Positions 1 through 8,862 of a DNA stretch of 47,361 nt are shown in pieces; position 1 is the first letter of the stretch, and every line of letters begins with the position of its first letter. The position numbers were made by a program, and so were the translations under genes. The DNA is from Verrucomicrobia bacterium UBA3841 (GTDB lineage: Bacteria > Verrucomicrobiota > Kiritimatiellia > RFP12 > UBA1067): NCBI GenBank assembly GCA_002392765.1, contig DGHT01000006.1, positions 1-47,361 of the forward strand, read 5' to 3'. Below the pieces are notes generated by a model. The model had not been told where the DNA came from. It made no database searches and was given only the letters and a program-made list of their open reading frames with translations.

Positions 1-33
1 AATCGTCACTGCTTCAATCTTTTTTATTTGCAC
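1..33 (-). CDS. 5' end of an unidentified gene, GTG start (cut by window edge)
   Basis: Only eleven codons are inside the window, reading MQIKKIEAVTI from a GTG at 33-31. The call rests on an AAGGAG ribosome binding site eight bases upstream of the GTG and on its place 36 bases after the stop of the esterase-pectinase gene on the same strand. The peptide resembles the first strand of mandelate racemase/enolase superfamily dehydratases, which would suit a sugar-acid pathway, but eleven residues cannot settle this. Confidence 0.4.
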   Translation of the reverse strand, partial: MQIKKIEAVTI

Positions 34-69
34 GGTTCAGACTCCTTCGTCGGTGATGCAGGGTGACGG

Positions 70-2538
70 TCATTGCGGTTTTTCCGACTCGACGACGGCG
101 ACAGTCAGGTTCGAAACGACCAATCCGCTGAGCATGGCAGGGTCGGAAAGCGAGATGTCTCGCTCGAACTTGGCGCGTTCGACAAACACATCCTCAACCG
201 TCACGCCGGAAATCCTCGTCGGCGGAACGGGCGGACGGACGGCATTCGCAGACGCAACGCCATTGCCTTGTCCGTATCTGTCCGTTATGCTTAACACCGA
301 AGCTGTTATGTTTTTCGCCCTGACACGGCGCATTGCCACGTTTTCGACGAAACCGCCTCGCGTCGCCGTTGTCTTTATCCTGAAGACGAAAGCGCACGTT
401 CCTTCCATTACGCAGTCTTCCATGACCGCGTTGCGTATGCCTCCCGAAAGCTCCGAGCCAATCCCGAAAAACGAATGGCCGCAGTCCGCCACACAACGCC
501 TTACGACGACGTTCTCCGTGGGGATTCCCCTCCTCCGTCCGTCCCGGTCCTTTCCGGACTTGAGGCAGATGATGTCGTCGCCAACCGAAAAGCGGCAGTC
601 CTCGACGAGAACGTTCCGCGAGGATTCGATGTCGATTCCGTCGTTGTTGTCGAGGAAGGCCTCGATGTCGACGTTGCGCACCTCTACCCCGTCGCATTCC
701 AGGAGGTGCACGCACCATGACGGCGAATGCCTCATCCTGAAGCCCTCGAGCCGGACGTTGCGGCAGCGCCTAAGTCCGATGAACTGGGGACGAGCCTTCG
801 ACTCCTCCAGCTTTGTGAAGTCGCGGTCGCGAAGCGGGACGTCGTTCGCACCCCAGACGTTGGCGAGGACGTTGCGCGCGGCCTTCGTCTTCTCGCCCGT
901 CCAGCGCCAGCATTCCCATAGTCCCATGCGCGGCGCAATCCTTCCCCTTCCGGTGATGGCGATGTTGGTGGCGCCGTTCGCATAGATGAGCGGGGAATAG
1001 GAAAGACATTCGATGCCACCCTTGGCAGTCTCCACTGGCGGGAGATAGGCGTTTATGTCGTCTGTGAAGAGCAATTCCGCCCCATCCTCGAAATGCAGCT
1101 CGACATTGCTCCTGAGATGGATCGGTCCGACCTCGTAGCGCCCAGCGGGAACGGTTACGCGTCCACCGCCTGCGGCGTGCATGTCGTCGATCTGGCGCTG
1201 GATGTCCGACGAATCCTGCCTAAGCCACCTGTCAAGCTTCTCGCGGATTTCAGGCAGCATCGAATGCCCCTGTCCAAGCCCGATGAAGATGTCCTTGTCC
1301 TTCGACGGCATCACGTTGAATGCGCTGAAGCCAGCCATTGGCGGACAGACGGTGTCGGCGGAACCGACCTCCACTCGAATGGGAATCGAAATGTTGCGTG
1401 CGAAGTTCACGCCGCAGAAGTAGGGAGCGTTTCGCTCGGCGGCCGCCTTGTTCTCGTCCAGCTGGCCCTCGACCAGCCGCGGCCAGCCGCTTTCGCGTCC
1501 GCCCTGCCGGAAACCCAGGAGATCGGTCAGGGCCGGAACGCCGACGACGGCGCGCGTAAAGTTACGGTTGAGCCCGCAGAGCCAAAGCCCGAATCCACCG
1601 CCCTGGCTTCCGCCCCAGTAGCGGAAGCGCCGGCGGTCGACTTCAGGCCGCGCGGCAAGCCAGTCGACAGCGCGGTTGATGCCGAGCAGCACGCCGTAGT
1701 AGTAGTAGTCCTCGCGGCTCGACGCAATCCCCGTCGTCGTGTACCGCACGTGCTTTACCGGATAGCGCTTCGCCCACGCCTCGTCCTCCGCCTTCTGGTT
1801 CGCCTCGTTGCGCTCGCTGTGCTTCGCCTCGCCTCGCAACGGCCTGTAGTAGTGGACGTTGACGACCATGCGGATCGTCTTGCCGTCCCCTTCCGCGCCC
1901 CAAGTCGAAGGACCAGCGCCAGGAACCGTTACTAGAACGGGGAACGGCCCCTTCGAGAGGTCCTTCGGCTCGGAAAGGTAGCCCCAGACGGAGCGTCCGT
2001 CGATGGTTGGGATCTCAAGCTCGTAGAGATCCCGCTCCTCCGAGGGGTCGTCGTCAATCTTCGTCACCTTTATCGGCGCGGTGACGGTTTCGTCGTACTT
2101 CCTCACCGCCGCGGCCCAGAAGTCGTTGAAGTCTGCGGGGCATTCCGCGCCAGGCTTGATGTCATACGGATCGTAGGCGACTCCGAAGAACTGCGTCTTG
2201 CCGGGCTTCCCCTGCTCGTCCAGCTCAGCCACGTCGAGACGCATGAAGCCAGGCTCGTTCATCGTGCCGGAGACGGAGAACGTGTTGGCGCCTTTCGACG
2301 CATCGAACGTCCCCTCCGAAATCGTCGCGTCGCCGAAGTTGTCAAGCCGCCACTTCACCTTTCCGGACGCAAGCGGAACTTTGTTCGTCTCGAACGCCGC
2401 GACGGTGATCGTCGCCTTCTCGCCAAGCGAATACACGCCGCCGGGCCTGTCGCACGCAAACTCGAAAGTCGCGGCAAAAAGCGGCGCTGCCGCCGTCCAC
2501 GCGACAAGCGCGGCAGTGCAAAGCGGAATTATTCTCAT
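70..2538 (-). CDS. Secreted acetylxylan esterase (AXE1) - GH28 pectinase fusion
   Basis: An 822-residue exported enzyme with two catalytic halves. A signal peptide (to about residue 22) is followed by an N-terminal beta-sandwich region and an AXE1-type alpha/beta hydrolase (about 125-440) with nucleophile elbow GGSQGG (Ser about 311), Asp about 395 (VGSADT) and His about 425 (GQGHS). Residues about 445-800 form a right-handed parallel beta-helix with all four GH28 signatures in order: NNDG, GDD, GHS and RIK (about 631-722). The expected roles are removing acetyl (or methyl) esters and cutting polygalacturonan or rhamnogalacturonan outside the cytoplasm. The start at 2538 was chosen over an ATG at 2553 because it lies one base after the upstream stop and GGGAGA sits ten bases before it. 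The substrate is inferred from the families only. Confidence 0.85.
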   Translation of the reverse strand: MRIIPLCTAALVAWTAAAPLFAATFEFACDRPGGVYSLGEKATITVAAFETNKVPLASGKVKWRLDNFGDATISEGTFDASKGANTFSVSGTMNEPGFMRLDVAELDEQGKPGKTQFFGVAYDPYDIKPGAECPADFNDFWAAAVRKYDETVTAPIKVTKIDDDPSEERDLYELEIPTIDGRSVWGYLSEPKDLSKGPFPVLVTVPGAGPSTWGAEGDGKTIRMVVNVHYYRPLRGEAKHSERNEANQKAEDEAWAKRYPVKHVRYTTTGIASSREDYYYYGVLLGINRAVDWLAARPEVDRRRFRYWGGSQGGGFGLWLCGLNRNFTRAVVGVPALTDLLGFRQGGRESGWPRLVEGQLDENKAAAERNAPYFCGVNFARNISIPIRVEVGSADTVCPPMAGFSAFNVMPSKDKDIFIGLGQGHSMLPEIREKLDRWLRQDSSDIQRQIDDMHAAGGGRVTVPAGRYEVGPIHLRSNVELHFEDGAELLFTDDINAYLPPVETAKGGIECLSYSPLIYANGATNIAITGRGRIAPRMGLWECWRWTGEKTKAARNVLANVWGANDVPLRDRDFTKLEESKARPQFIGLRRCRNVRLEGFRMRHSPSWCVHLLECDGVEVRNVDIEAFLDNNDGIDIESSRNVLVEDCRFSVGDDIICLKSGKDRDGRRRGIPTENVVVRRCVADCGHSFFGIGSELSGGIRNAVMEDCVMEGTCAFVFRIKTTATRGGFVENVAMRRVRAKNITASVLSITDRYGQGNGVASANAVRPPVPPTRISGVTVEDVFVERAKFERDISLSDPAMLSGLVVSNLTVAVVESEKPQ

Positions 2539-2539
2539 T

Positions 2540-3658
2540 TCACTGTCTCCCATGCGATGACTTTGCGCTTTCCGCGCATTTGCCGAAGCGCTCTTCGATC
2601 AGCTCGCCCAGCGTCAGGACGCGGATTTTGCGATCCGCGAGAAGTTGCGCAAAACGTTCCGTCTTCTCGAACCATTCCGCCCTCTTTCCCGGAAGCTTCC
2701 TGTACCACATGTGGGTGAGCAGAATGTAGTCCTTGCCTTCGGCAAACTGTTTCTCGATGCGTTTTAGAAGTTCTTCGGGCGTAATCTCCGTCCCCTGTTC
2801 AAAATAGTACATCGCCGTGTATCCCATGCTCCAACGGCTTTCGCCGCGACTGTACTTGCCGATGCCGGAGTCTGCCCCGACATAGCCGAACTCACGCCCG
2901 TAGATCTTCTCTATCATATCCTGCGAGTAGCCAGGGCACCATCCGCCAGGGCGTATCCAGATTCTCGGCGGCGGAAGGCCATGCCGCCTGAATCCGTCGC
3001 GGGCAACTGCGGCAAGCTCGCGCACAAGTCCGTCGCACGGTTGCAGCGCCGCCTGTGAAAACACCGTCACATCGCATTCGTCCACGTCAAACGGCTTTTC
3101 AAGCGGACGGCCCCAGAAGTCGAGCAAGGAAAAATCCTTGCGGGAAAGCCCGTACACGCCGTCGCGCAACGGAAATTTCACGAAGGTGTACATGGGATTC
3201 CTGATTCTGTCTTTCGTGACGACAAGTTTTCCGCCCGAGACCTTGGCCCGTATCGTACGGTTGGACGGGTGCGAATCATCGGCGACGCAGTCAAAAAGCA
3301 CCTTTCGGGACTTCGCGTCGATATCGTGGGCGAACGGAAGTTTTCGTGCGCGCTCGAACGACGCGGCGTCTGGATAGGTCAAGGAATACAGGTTGTGATT
3401 TGGCGTATGGTCCAGTATCTCGTGTCCGCGTGCGACGAGATCTTTGAGACACTTGCCTTGCGCTTCGTCCAAACCCGCAGCGCAGACGGCGAGACTGCAC
3501 TTGAATCCATGCCGCTCGAACGTCTCGCACACCTGACGCCAGTCCGCAGGGGGATGCCCGTCGTCTATGCGCATCACAAAGGCCGGGCGACTGTCAGCCG
3601 CAACGCCAACCCCCGCGACAAGTGCAGCTGCGCAAAACAGAATTGCTCTCATTTTCAC
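2540..3658 (-). CDS. Secreted polysaccharide deacetylase (NodB-like, CE4 type)
   Basis: A 372-residue exported protein of the polysaccharide deacetylase fold. After the signal peptide come the paired Asp of motif 1 (RIDDGH, Asp about 32-33) and the metal-binding HTPNH of motif 2 (His about 84 and 88), the hallmarks of metal-dependent N- or O-deacetylases. The family removes acetyl groups from glycans, here presumably on plant or host polysaccharide. I favour the GTG at 3658: it overlaps the preceding remnant's stop as GTGA and has GGGAGG seven bases upstream, whereas the ATG at 3652 lies 13 bases from it. The last residues (SSHGRQ) look frameshifted: another frame over the same bases gives VIAWETVK followed by a TGA overlapping the next ATG, the ending seen in neighbouring genes. 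Confidence 0.8.
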   Translation of the reverse strand: MKMRAILFCAAALVAGVGVAADSRPAFVMRIDDGHPPADWRQVCETFERHGFKCSLAVCAAGLDEAQGKCLKDLVARGHEILDHTPNHNLYSLTYPDAASFERARKLPFAHDIDAKSRKVLFDCVADDSHPSNRTIRAKVSGGKLVVTKDRIRNPMYTFVKFPLRDGVYGLSRKDFSLLDFWGRPLEKPFDVDECDVTVFSQAALQPCDGLVRELAAVARDGFRRHGLPPPRIWIRPGGWCPGYSQDMIEKIYGREFGYVGADSGIGKYSRGESRWSMGYTAMYYFEQGTEITPEELLKRIEKQFAEGKDYILLTHMWYRKLPGKRAEWFEKTERFAQLLADRKIRVLTLGELIEERFGKCAESAKSSHGRQ

Positions 3659-3918
3659 TTTTTGACCTCCCATGCAACAACTCCCGTTCCTGGTGCGAAT
3701 TCGGTGTTCGCCATGAACATAAGCTCTTCAATCATCTGGCCAAGCGTCAGCGCCTAGATCGCGAGCCAGCCGCAGTTCCATGCGGACAGCGCCGGCACGA
3801 CCACTATCGCCTCGCCGCCGCCGGGCCTGTCGCACGCAAACTCGAAGGTAGCGGCGGCGAGTGGATGCATCGCCGCCGCGATGCCAACCCATGCGACAAG
3901 CATAGTGGCCAATTTCAT
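3655..3918 (-). pseudogene. Mosaic remnant joining esterase-type start to deacetylase/hydrolase-type end
   Basis: A single reading frame of 88 codons with one internal TAG (3754-3756). It starts at an ATG with an AGGGAGAG site and encodes a signal peptide followed by ATFEFACDRPGG, the same mature start as the esterase-pectinase gene at 2538. After a short unmatched stretch and the TAG, the same frame reads LTLGQMIEE, matching the deacetylase segment LTLGELIEE. It ends in GTGVVAWEVKK, matching the GH5-like gene's ending GNGVLAWEIVR. It looks like the product of a large internal deletion in one or more duplicated neighbours. The intact ribosome site and the GTGA overlap suggest it still couples translation to the deacetylase. 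Confidence 0.7.
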
Positions 3919-3936
3919 AATCTCTCCCTGCTCGTC

Positions 3937-6015
3937 TTACTGGAAGACGATAATAAGGCCTTGGTGACGCGGCAGATCGACTTCGTAGCGGATGATGACG
4001 ACACCGTCCGCGCCAGGCGTACCATAGGCATAAGTCTCGTCAAAGGCGGAATAGGCTTCTCCTGGCCCGCCAAACGAGATTCCGCCCGCACCGCCGGATC
4101 CGGTATTCGCCACAGGAGCCGTCGCACGGCAGATATTGGTCACGGTATCGACCACCTCATACGTCCCGCCAAAGCCAGCGTTCGAACCGCCATCGCCACC
4201 TGCGTTGATGGAACCTTCGAAACTGTCGGAACTGTCGCGACAAATTCCGCCGCCACCACCACCGGAGCCATAGAAAACCTCTTTGCCTGTGATGTCGCTC
4301 GCAAGTCCCATGCCACCTGTCGCACGGTAGCCATCCGCACCGGCACCACCGCCGCCACCGCCGTATGCGGTCTCCCCGCCGTTACCGCCAGAGGGATATA
4401 CCTTACCTTCCGAAATGAAAGTCGAAGATGTATAGGTGCCATCGGCCCCGGAACGCTCTGTGGATGACTTGCCAGCCCCTCCGCCGCCTGCCGCACCGAC
4501 AGTCGGACTGAAGCCGCTGTTGCTTGGTCTGCTTCCGCCCGCGCCGCCGCCAGGCGTCAACACCAGTTCCACGACACCGTTCGAGACGGATGATGCTCCG
4601 GCCTCAGCACGCGCTTTATTGTACCCGTGAACAGGGATTCCGCCGCCCGCACCGACGCGAATAGTCCACACGTCGCCGGCTGAAAGCAGCGCGTTCGTCT
4701 CGGTGACGCCGCCGCCACCGCCGCCACCACCGCCGCAAACAACCTTGGTCGGTGTTCCCTTGAGGCCATCCATGCCCGCGCCGCCGCCGCCGACAACGAG
4801 CATCCGAACACTTGTGCCGTCGAAAGCGATGGACGGCTTGAACGTTGCAGCGGATGTCGTGTTGGTGAACGTGTGGATATACGTGACCCTGAAGCCATTT
4901 GTCGTCACCGTCACAACGTCACCGCCAATGCACGGCGTGTCGGGGATGTCGTAGCGGATGATGACAACTCCGTCCGCGCCAGGCGTACCATAGGCATAAG
5001 TCTCGTCAAAGTCCGAATAGGCGTCTCCTGGCCCGCCAAACGAGATTCCGCCCGCACCGCCGGATCCGGTATTCGCCACAGGAGCCGTAGCACGGCAGAT
5101 ATTGGTCACGGTATCGACCACCTCATACGTCCCGCCAAAGCCAGCGTTCAGACCGCCTTCGCCGCCGGTACGTTTGTTGGTGAAATCATCGCGACAAAAT
5201 CCGCCACCACCACCACCAGAGCCATAGACGATCTCTTCGCCTGTGATGTCGCTCGTCAGCCCCCTGCCACCGGCCTTCAAATCGCCGCTCGCGCCAGCGC
5301 CACCGCCACCACCGCCGAATGTCTTCGAACCGCCCGTACCACCTGAAGAATTTGCAATTCCGATTTCTCCCGGGAAGAGAGTCGATGAAGTGTATGTGCC
5401 GCTCTCTCCGGCTCGTTCTGCATCGGTCTCGCCAGATCCACCGCCGCCTGCCGCACCGACAGTCGGGCGAACGCCATTGACGTTGCTGCTGATCCTACTT
5501 CCGCCCGCGCCGCCGCCAGGCGTCAGCACCAGTTCTGCGACTCCATTTGAGACGGACGACGCTCCGGCTTCATAACGGGCGGTCTGGAAACTGTGGCTGG
5601 CTGGAATTCCGCCGCCCGCACCGACGCGAATAGTCCACACGTCGCCTACAGAAAGCAGCGCATTCGTCTCGGTGACGCCACCTCCGCCACCACCTCCTCC
5701 ACCGTAAACAGCCCTGCTCGGTATTCCTTTATTGCCATCCATGCCCGCGCCGCCGCCGCCGACAACGAGCAGGCGGACGGGGAGCGTCTTGCCGGACATG
5801 TTCTGGAACTCCGCCGCGGCGGCGGTGTTCGTGAACGTATGGACGAATGCCGTATAGCCGACGCCTGACGACGGGTCGGTGTAGCGGAATCTCGTCACGT
5901 CACCGCCGGTCGCGAATTTCATCGCCGCCTTCACCGACGCCCTGTCGGCAAACGCGAAGAACGACAATATCGCCGCCGCGAACGACAGCGCCATCTTGCA
6001 GTATTTTCGCATCAT
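3937..6015 (-). CDS. Exported glycine-rich protein with two large tandem repeats
   Basis: A 692-residue protein with a signal peptide (about 1-24) and two homologous units, about residues 37-356 and 365-680. Each has the order: HTFTNT, VVGGGGAGMDG, a run of eight or nine Gly, VTETNALLS.GDVWTIRVGAGGG, several more Gly-rich loops, and GADGVVIIRY. This is the glycine-rich repeat domain found in surface and adhesin-like proteins, which lacks a known catalytic role. No membrane anchor or sorting signal follows: the protein stops 14 residues after the second unit (VDLPRHQGLIIVFQ), so it may be truncated relative to relatives. Parts of the two units are almost identical at DNA level. It starts at ATGATG after AAAGGAG. 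A role in substrate binding or surface attachment is a guess from its place in a hydrolase operon. Confidence 0.75.
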   Translation of the reverse strand: MMRKYCKMALSFAAAILSFFAFADRASVKAAMKFATGGDVTRFRYTDPSSGVGYTAFVHTFTNTAAAAEFQNMSGKTLPVRLLVVGGGGAGMDGNKGIPSRAVYGGGGGGGGGVTETNALLSVGDVWTIRVGAGGGIPASHSFQTARYEAGASSVSNGVAELVLTPGGGAGGSRISSNVNGVRPTVGAAGGGGSGETDAERAGESGTYTSSTLFPGEIGIANSSGGTGGSKTFGGGGGGAGASGDLKAGGRGLTSDITGEEIVYGSGGGGGGFCRDDFTNKRTGGEGGLNAGFGGTYEVVDTVTNICRATAPVANTGSGGAGGISFGGPGDAYSDFDETYAYGTPGADGVVIIRYDIPDTPCIGGDVVTVTTNGFRVTYIHTFTNTTSAATFKPSIAFDGTSVRMLVVGGGGAGMDGLKGTPTKVVCGGGGGGGGGVTETNALLSAGDVWTIRVGAGGGIPVHGYNKARAEAGASSVSNGVVELVLTPGGGAGGSRPSNSGFSPTVGAAGGGGAGKSSTERSGADGTYTSSTFISEGKVYPSGGNGGETAYGGGGGGAGADGYRATGGMGLASDITGKEVFYGSGGGGGGICRDSSDSFEGSINAGGDGGSNAGFGGTYEVVDTVTNICRATAPVANTGSGGAGGISFGGPGEAYSAFDETYAYGTPGADGVVIIRYEVDLPRHQGLIIVFQ

Positions 6016-6045
6016 TTTTGTTTTCTCCTTTCGTTATATTTTAAC

Positions 6046-6096
6046 CGTGTAGAACGTGCAGATCGTGTAGTTTTCCACTCAACTTTTCAACCTTTA
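6046..6096. repeat. Short-period repeat words between the GH2 pseudogene and the Gly-rich gene
   Basis: The 94-base gap holds a degenerate 9-base tandem (CGTGTAGAA, CGTGCAGAT, CGTGTAG at 6046-6070) and then a TTTTCAACC-type word (6077-6096). The second word recurs at 19457-19490 before uxuA. Nothing else is recognisable here apart from the ribosome site of the Gly-rich gene. Confidence 0.55.
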
Positions 6097-6109
6097 AACT
6101 GATCGTCGC

Positions 6110-8862
6110 TCACCAACCATAGCACCGCGAGAACGGCCGGTCGGCCACGACCGCCGGAAGCGGCGATTTCGCCTCGGCGGTGCAGAACGCAAAGCCGCCG
6201 GAGAACTTCGCGCCGTCGAGCGGAACCGTCCCGACACCGTCGCCGGACTTGCTTCCGTAGCCCGTCACGTGGACGTTGACGGACATCACGACACGACCTT
6301 CGACATTCTCGAACGACACCCGCCCGGAGCCGTCCGGCACAACCGCGACGCCCCTTAGACCGTCCGACGCAAACGCCCAGCGGACATCCCCCCTGTTGCC
6401 GTCAAAGCAGATGTCGTCCTTGTGCAGCCGCCACACGCCGGGGACGGAATGCATGTCCTTGTCGGCCGTGGCCGTCCACGGACCAAGACCGTCCCAGTCC
6501 ACGCGCGTCGCAGACTCCCCGGCGTCAAATGCGAAACCGACCTCCGTGAACCAGGCCAACGACTTTTCGGGCGCGTAGAGCACATAGCGAACATTCCACG
6601 TCCCGTCGTTCCCGCACGCCGCCGTGAAGTCCGCCTTGAAGAACTCGTCCGCATCCTCTCCGTTCCCGCCGCGTCGCCACTTGCACGAAAACGCCCACGA
6701 CCCGTCCGCCGCCCGCCTCATGCCGCAGACCTCCGGCGCAACGAGATACGGGCGCCACGCGTGCAGCCGGTGCAACATGTTCCCGGATATCTTCTCCCAT
6801 GCCTCGACAGACTGTTTCGCACCCTTTATCTTGCTTTCGGCGATTCCGCGTCTGCTGAGCGAGCAGATCCCGTCCTTTCGTCCGACTTTGAGCATGATGC
6901 GCCTTGCGAACGCCGCGGCATCCGGCGCCGCAACCGCCCTGAACGGAACCGGCGCCGCAACCGCCGTGCGGAACGCCGTCTCGTAGGCGCACGATCCCGA
7001 CGGATCCACCACCGAGAGCTTGAAGAAGGGGTCGCCTGCGCGCGGCACGGCCGCAACCGTCTCCGAGCCGCGGGGCGGCGCCGAAAGCGGCTTTTCGCCG
7101 CCGTTCCAGCGAAGCGTCCAGCCCGCGAGCGAAACGAAGTCGAAACGGTTGCTCACGATCACGCCGCCGTCTGACTCGCTCACGGTCACGGGCGAAAAGA
7201 GCTTGCGAACGAGCTGCCAGCTTTCCTTTGGATAGCCATTGGCATAGACCACGCCGTCCGAACCATGGGAACCGTGGGAATCGACAAAGTGACGCGGGTC
7301 GATCCAGACCCCCTGATACTCCGGCGGCATCGCGTCCAGCCGCGGCTTGGCCTTCACGCGCGGCCAGTGCCCGTTCGTCCTGAAGTAGTCCATGTCTTCT
7401 TCGTCGATCCGAACGCCCTGGTCGTGCCAGTCCCATACCGACACCCCGGCAAGCCGCTCATGTGCCCAAAACTGCAGCGTGCGCGGCTGGAAGACGTCGA
7501 ACCCGTTGCCCATGGCGTGTCCGTACTCGGTCTGGACAATCGGCCTGTCGGTCACCTTCTCGAGAAGCCTGTCGATCGCCTCCCCGCCGAGATAGTGGCC
7601 GGAGAACAGCTCCGTGCGGCCTTTCGTCGCCTTGAGAAACCAGTCGAGACGTTCGCCGCCCTGCGTCAGCTCGCGGGGATGCGGCAGCAGTCGCGGCCTG
7701 GTTGGATCCATCTTCTTGACGAGGTCGAGCACGGGGCCGACCGTGTTCTCGGTGTATGGATTCTCGTTGCCGACGGACCATATGACGATGGCGGGGCAGT
7801 TCTTGTCCCGGCGCACCGTGCGCGCCGCGCGGTCGATGAGGGCGGGCGCCGTCGATTCCTCGCCGAGAATGACGCGCCCGCCGGAGGCGATCGGGATCTC
7901 GTCCGCAAGATAGAATCCCATCTCCGCCGCCAGTTCGTAGAAGACAGGCGCAAACGGATAGTGCGCCGTGCGGATGAAGTTCACGTGGCAGCGCTTCATG
8001 AGCTCCATTCGCCTGCGGAAGTCGGCGTATCCGAACGCACGCCCGACGATCGGGTCGATTTCGTTCAGGCAGACGCCATGCAGCTTCACGGGGCGGTTGT
8101 TCACCAAAATCCGCTTCCCGTCCACGCGCACCTCGCGAATCCCCACACATTCCGCGCTGCGCTGGATGACCGAGCCGTCGCCGGCGGCAAGCTCGACGAC
8201 GAGGTTGTGGAGGACGGGCGTTTCGGCGGTCCAGAGCGCCGGCTGTTCGAGACGTGCGCGGAAGACCGTTTCGCCGCTCTTCGCCTCGGCCGTGAAATCG
8301 GCGACATGCCGCCATTCGCGGTCTGCGATGAACGCGTTGAGGCGGGCCCCTTCCGGGAATTCTCCAAACGCCCCCAGAGACACGCGAAGTTCGATGTCGG
8401 CGTCGTCCGCCGCGTCGATCCGGCTGCGGAACGCGACGTCTTCGATGTAGGCGTCGCCCAGCGTGAAGATGTCCACGTCGCGCTGGATGCCGCCGAAGCT
8501 CCAGTCGTCGCACTGGTCGAAGCCGGCAAAGGCATTGTCGGTGACGACCGTCACGTCAAGAACGTTCTCTCCCGCCTTCCCTTCCATGCGGGGTTGTACG
8601 CGAACACGCGGCGGTACTCGCCGGTCATCGAGGAAATCCCGGTCGAGTAACTCGGACGCGCCAGCCCCTGCGTCTCCCAGCATCCAGGGACGGCGCATTT
8701 GCGCCAATCCGTCTCGCCGGCGAAGCGGAAATCCCACGTTCCGTTGAGCGATTCCAGCACCATCCGGTCGCGCACCGGATAAACCTGGCGCTCGGCCCGG
8801 AGGGAGAGGGCCGCAAGCAAGGCAACGCCTGCCGCAAGAAATCCTTTCAGCCTCTTCGTCAT
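6110..8862 (-). pseudogene. GH2 beta-galactosidase broken by an internal deletion and frameshift
   Basis: The gene starts at 8862 (MTKRLKGFL.., signal peptide) with an ATGA overlap and a GGGAGA site. It reads LNGTWDFRFAG, CWETQG and GEYRRVFAYNPAWKGR before a frameshift near 8570-8585 leads to a TGA at 8551. The rest of the enzyme continues in another frame from AGENVLDVTVV down to 6110. It keeps SVGNEN (acid/base Glu), QTEYGHAMGN (nucleophile Glu) and a C-terminal region like the small-chain domain of LacZ. Compared with GH2 enzymes, roughly 50-60 residues of the sugar-binding jelly roll are missing at the break. As read, the first frame would give only about 103 residues. It could be a true pseudogene or an assembly error at a GC-rich direct repeat. 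Confidence 0.8.

Noticed and set aside
7265..8650. Long plus-strand frame opposite the GH2 gene
   Set aside because: Its sequence mirrors the coding strand of the GH2 gene, is rich in Arg, Val and His, and matches no family; typical of antisense frames in GC-rich DNA.
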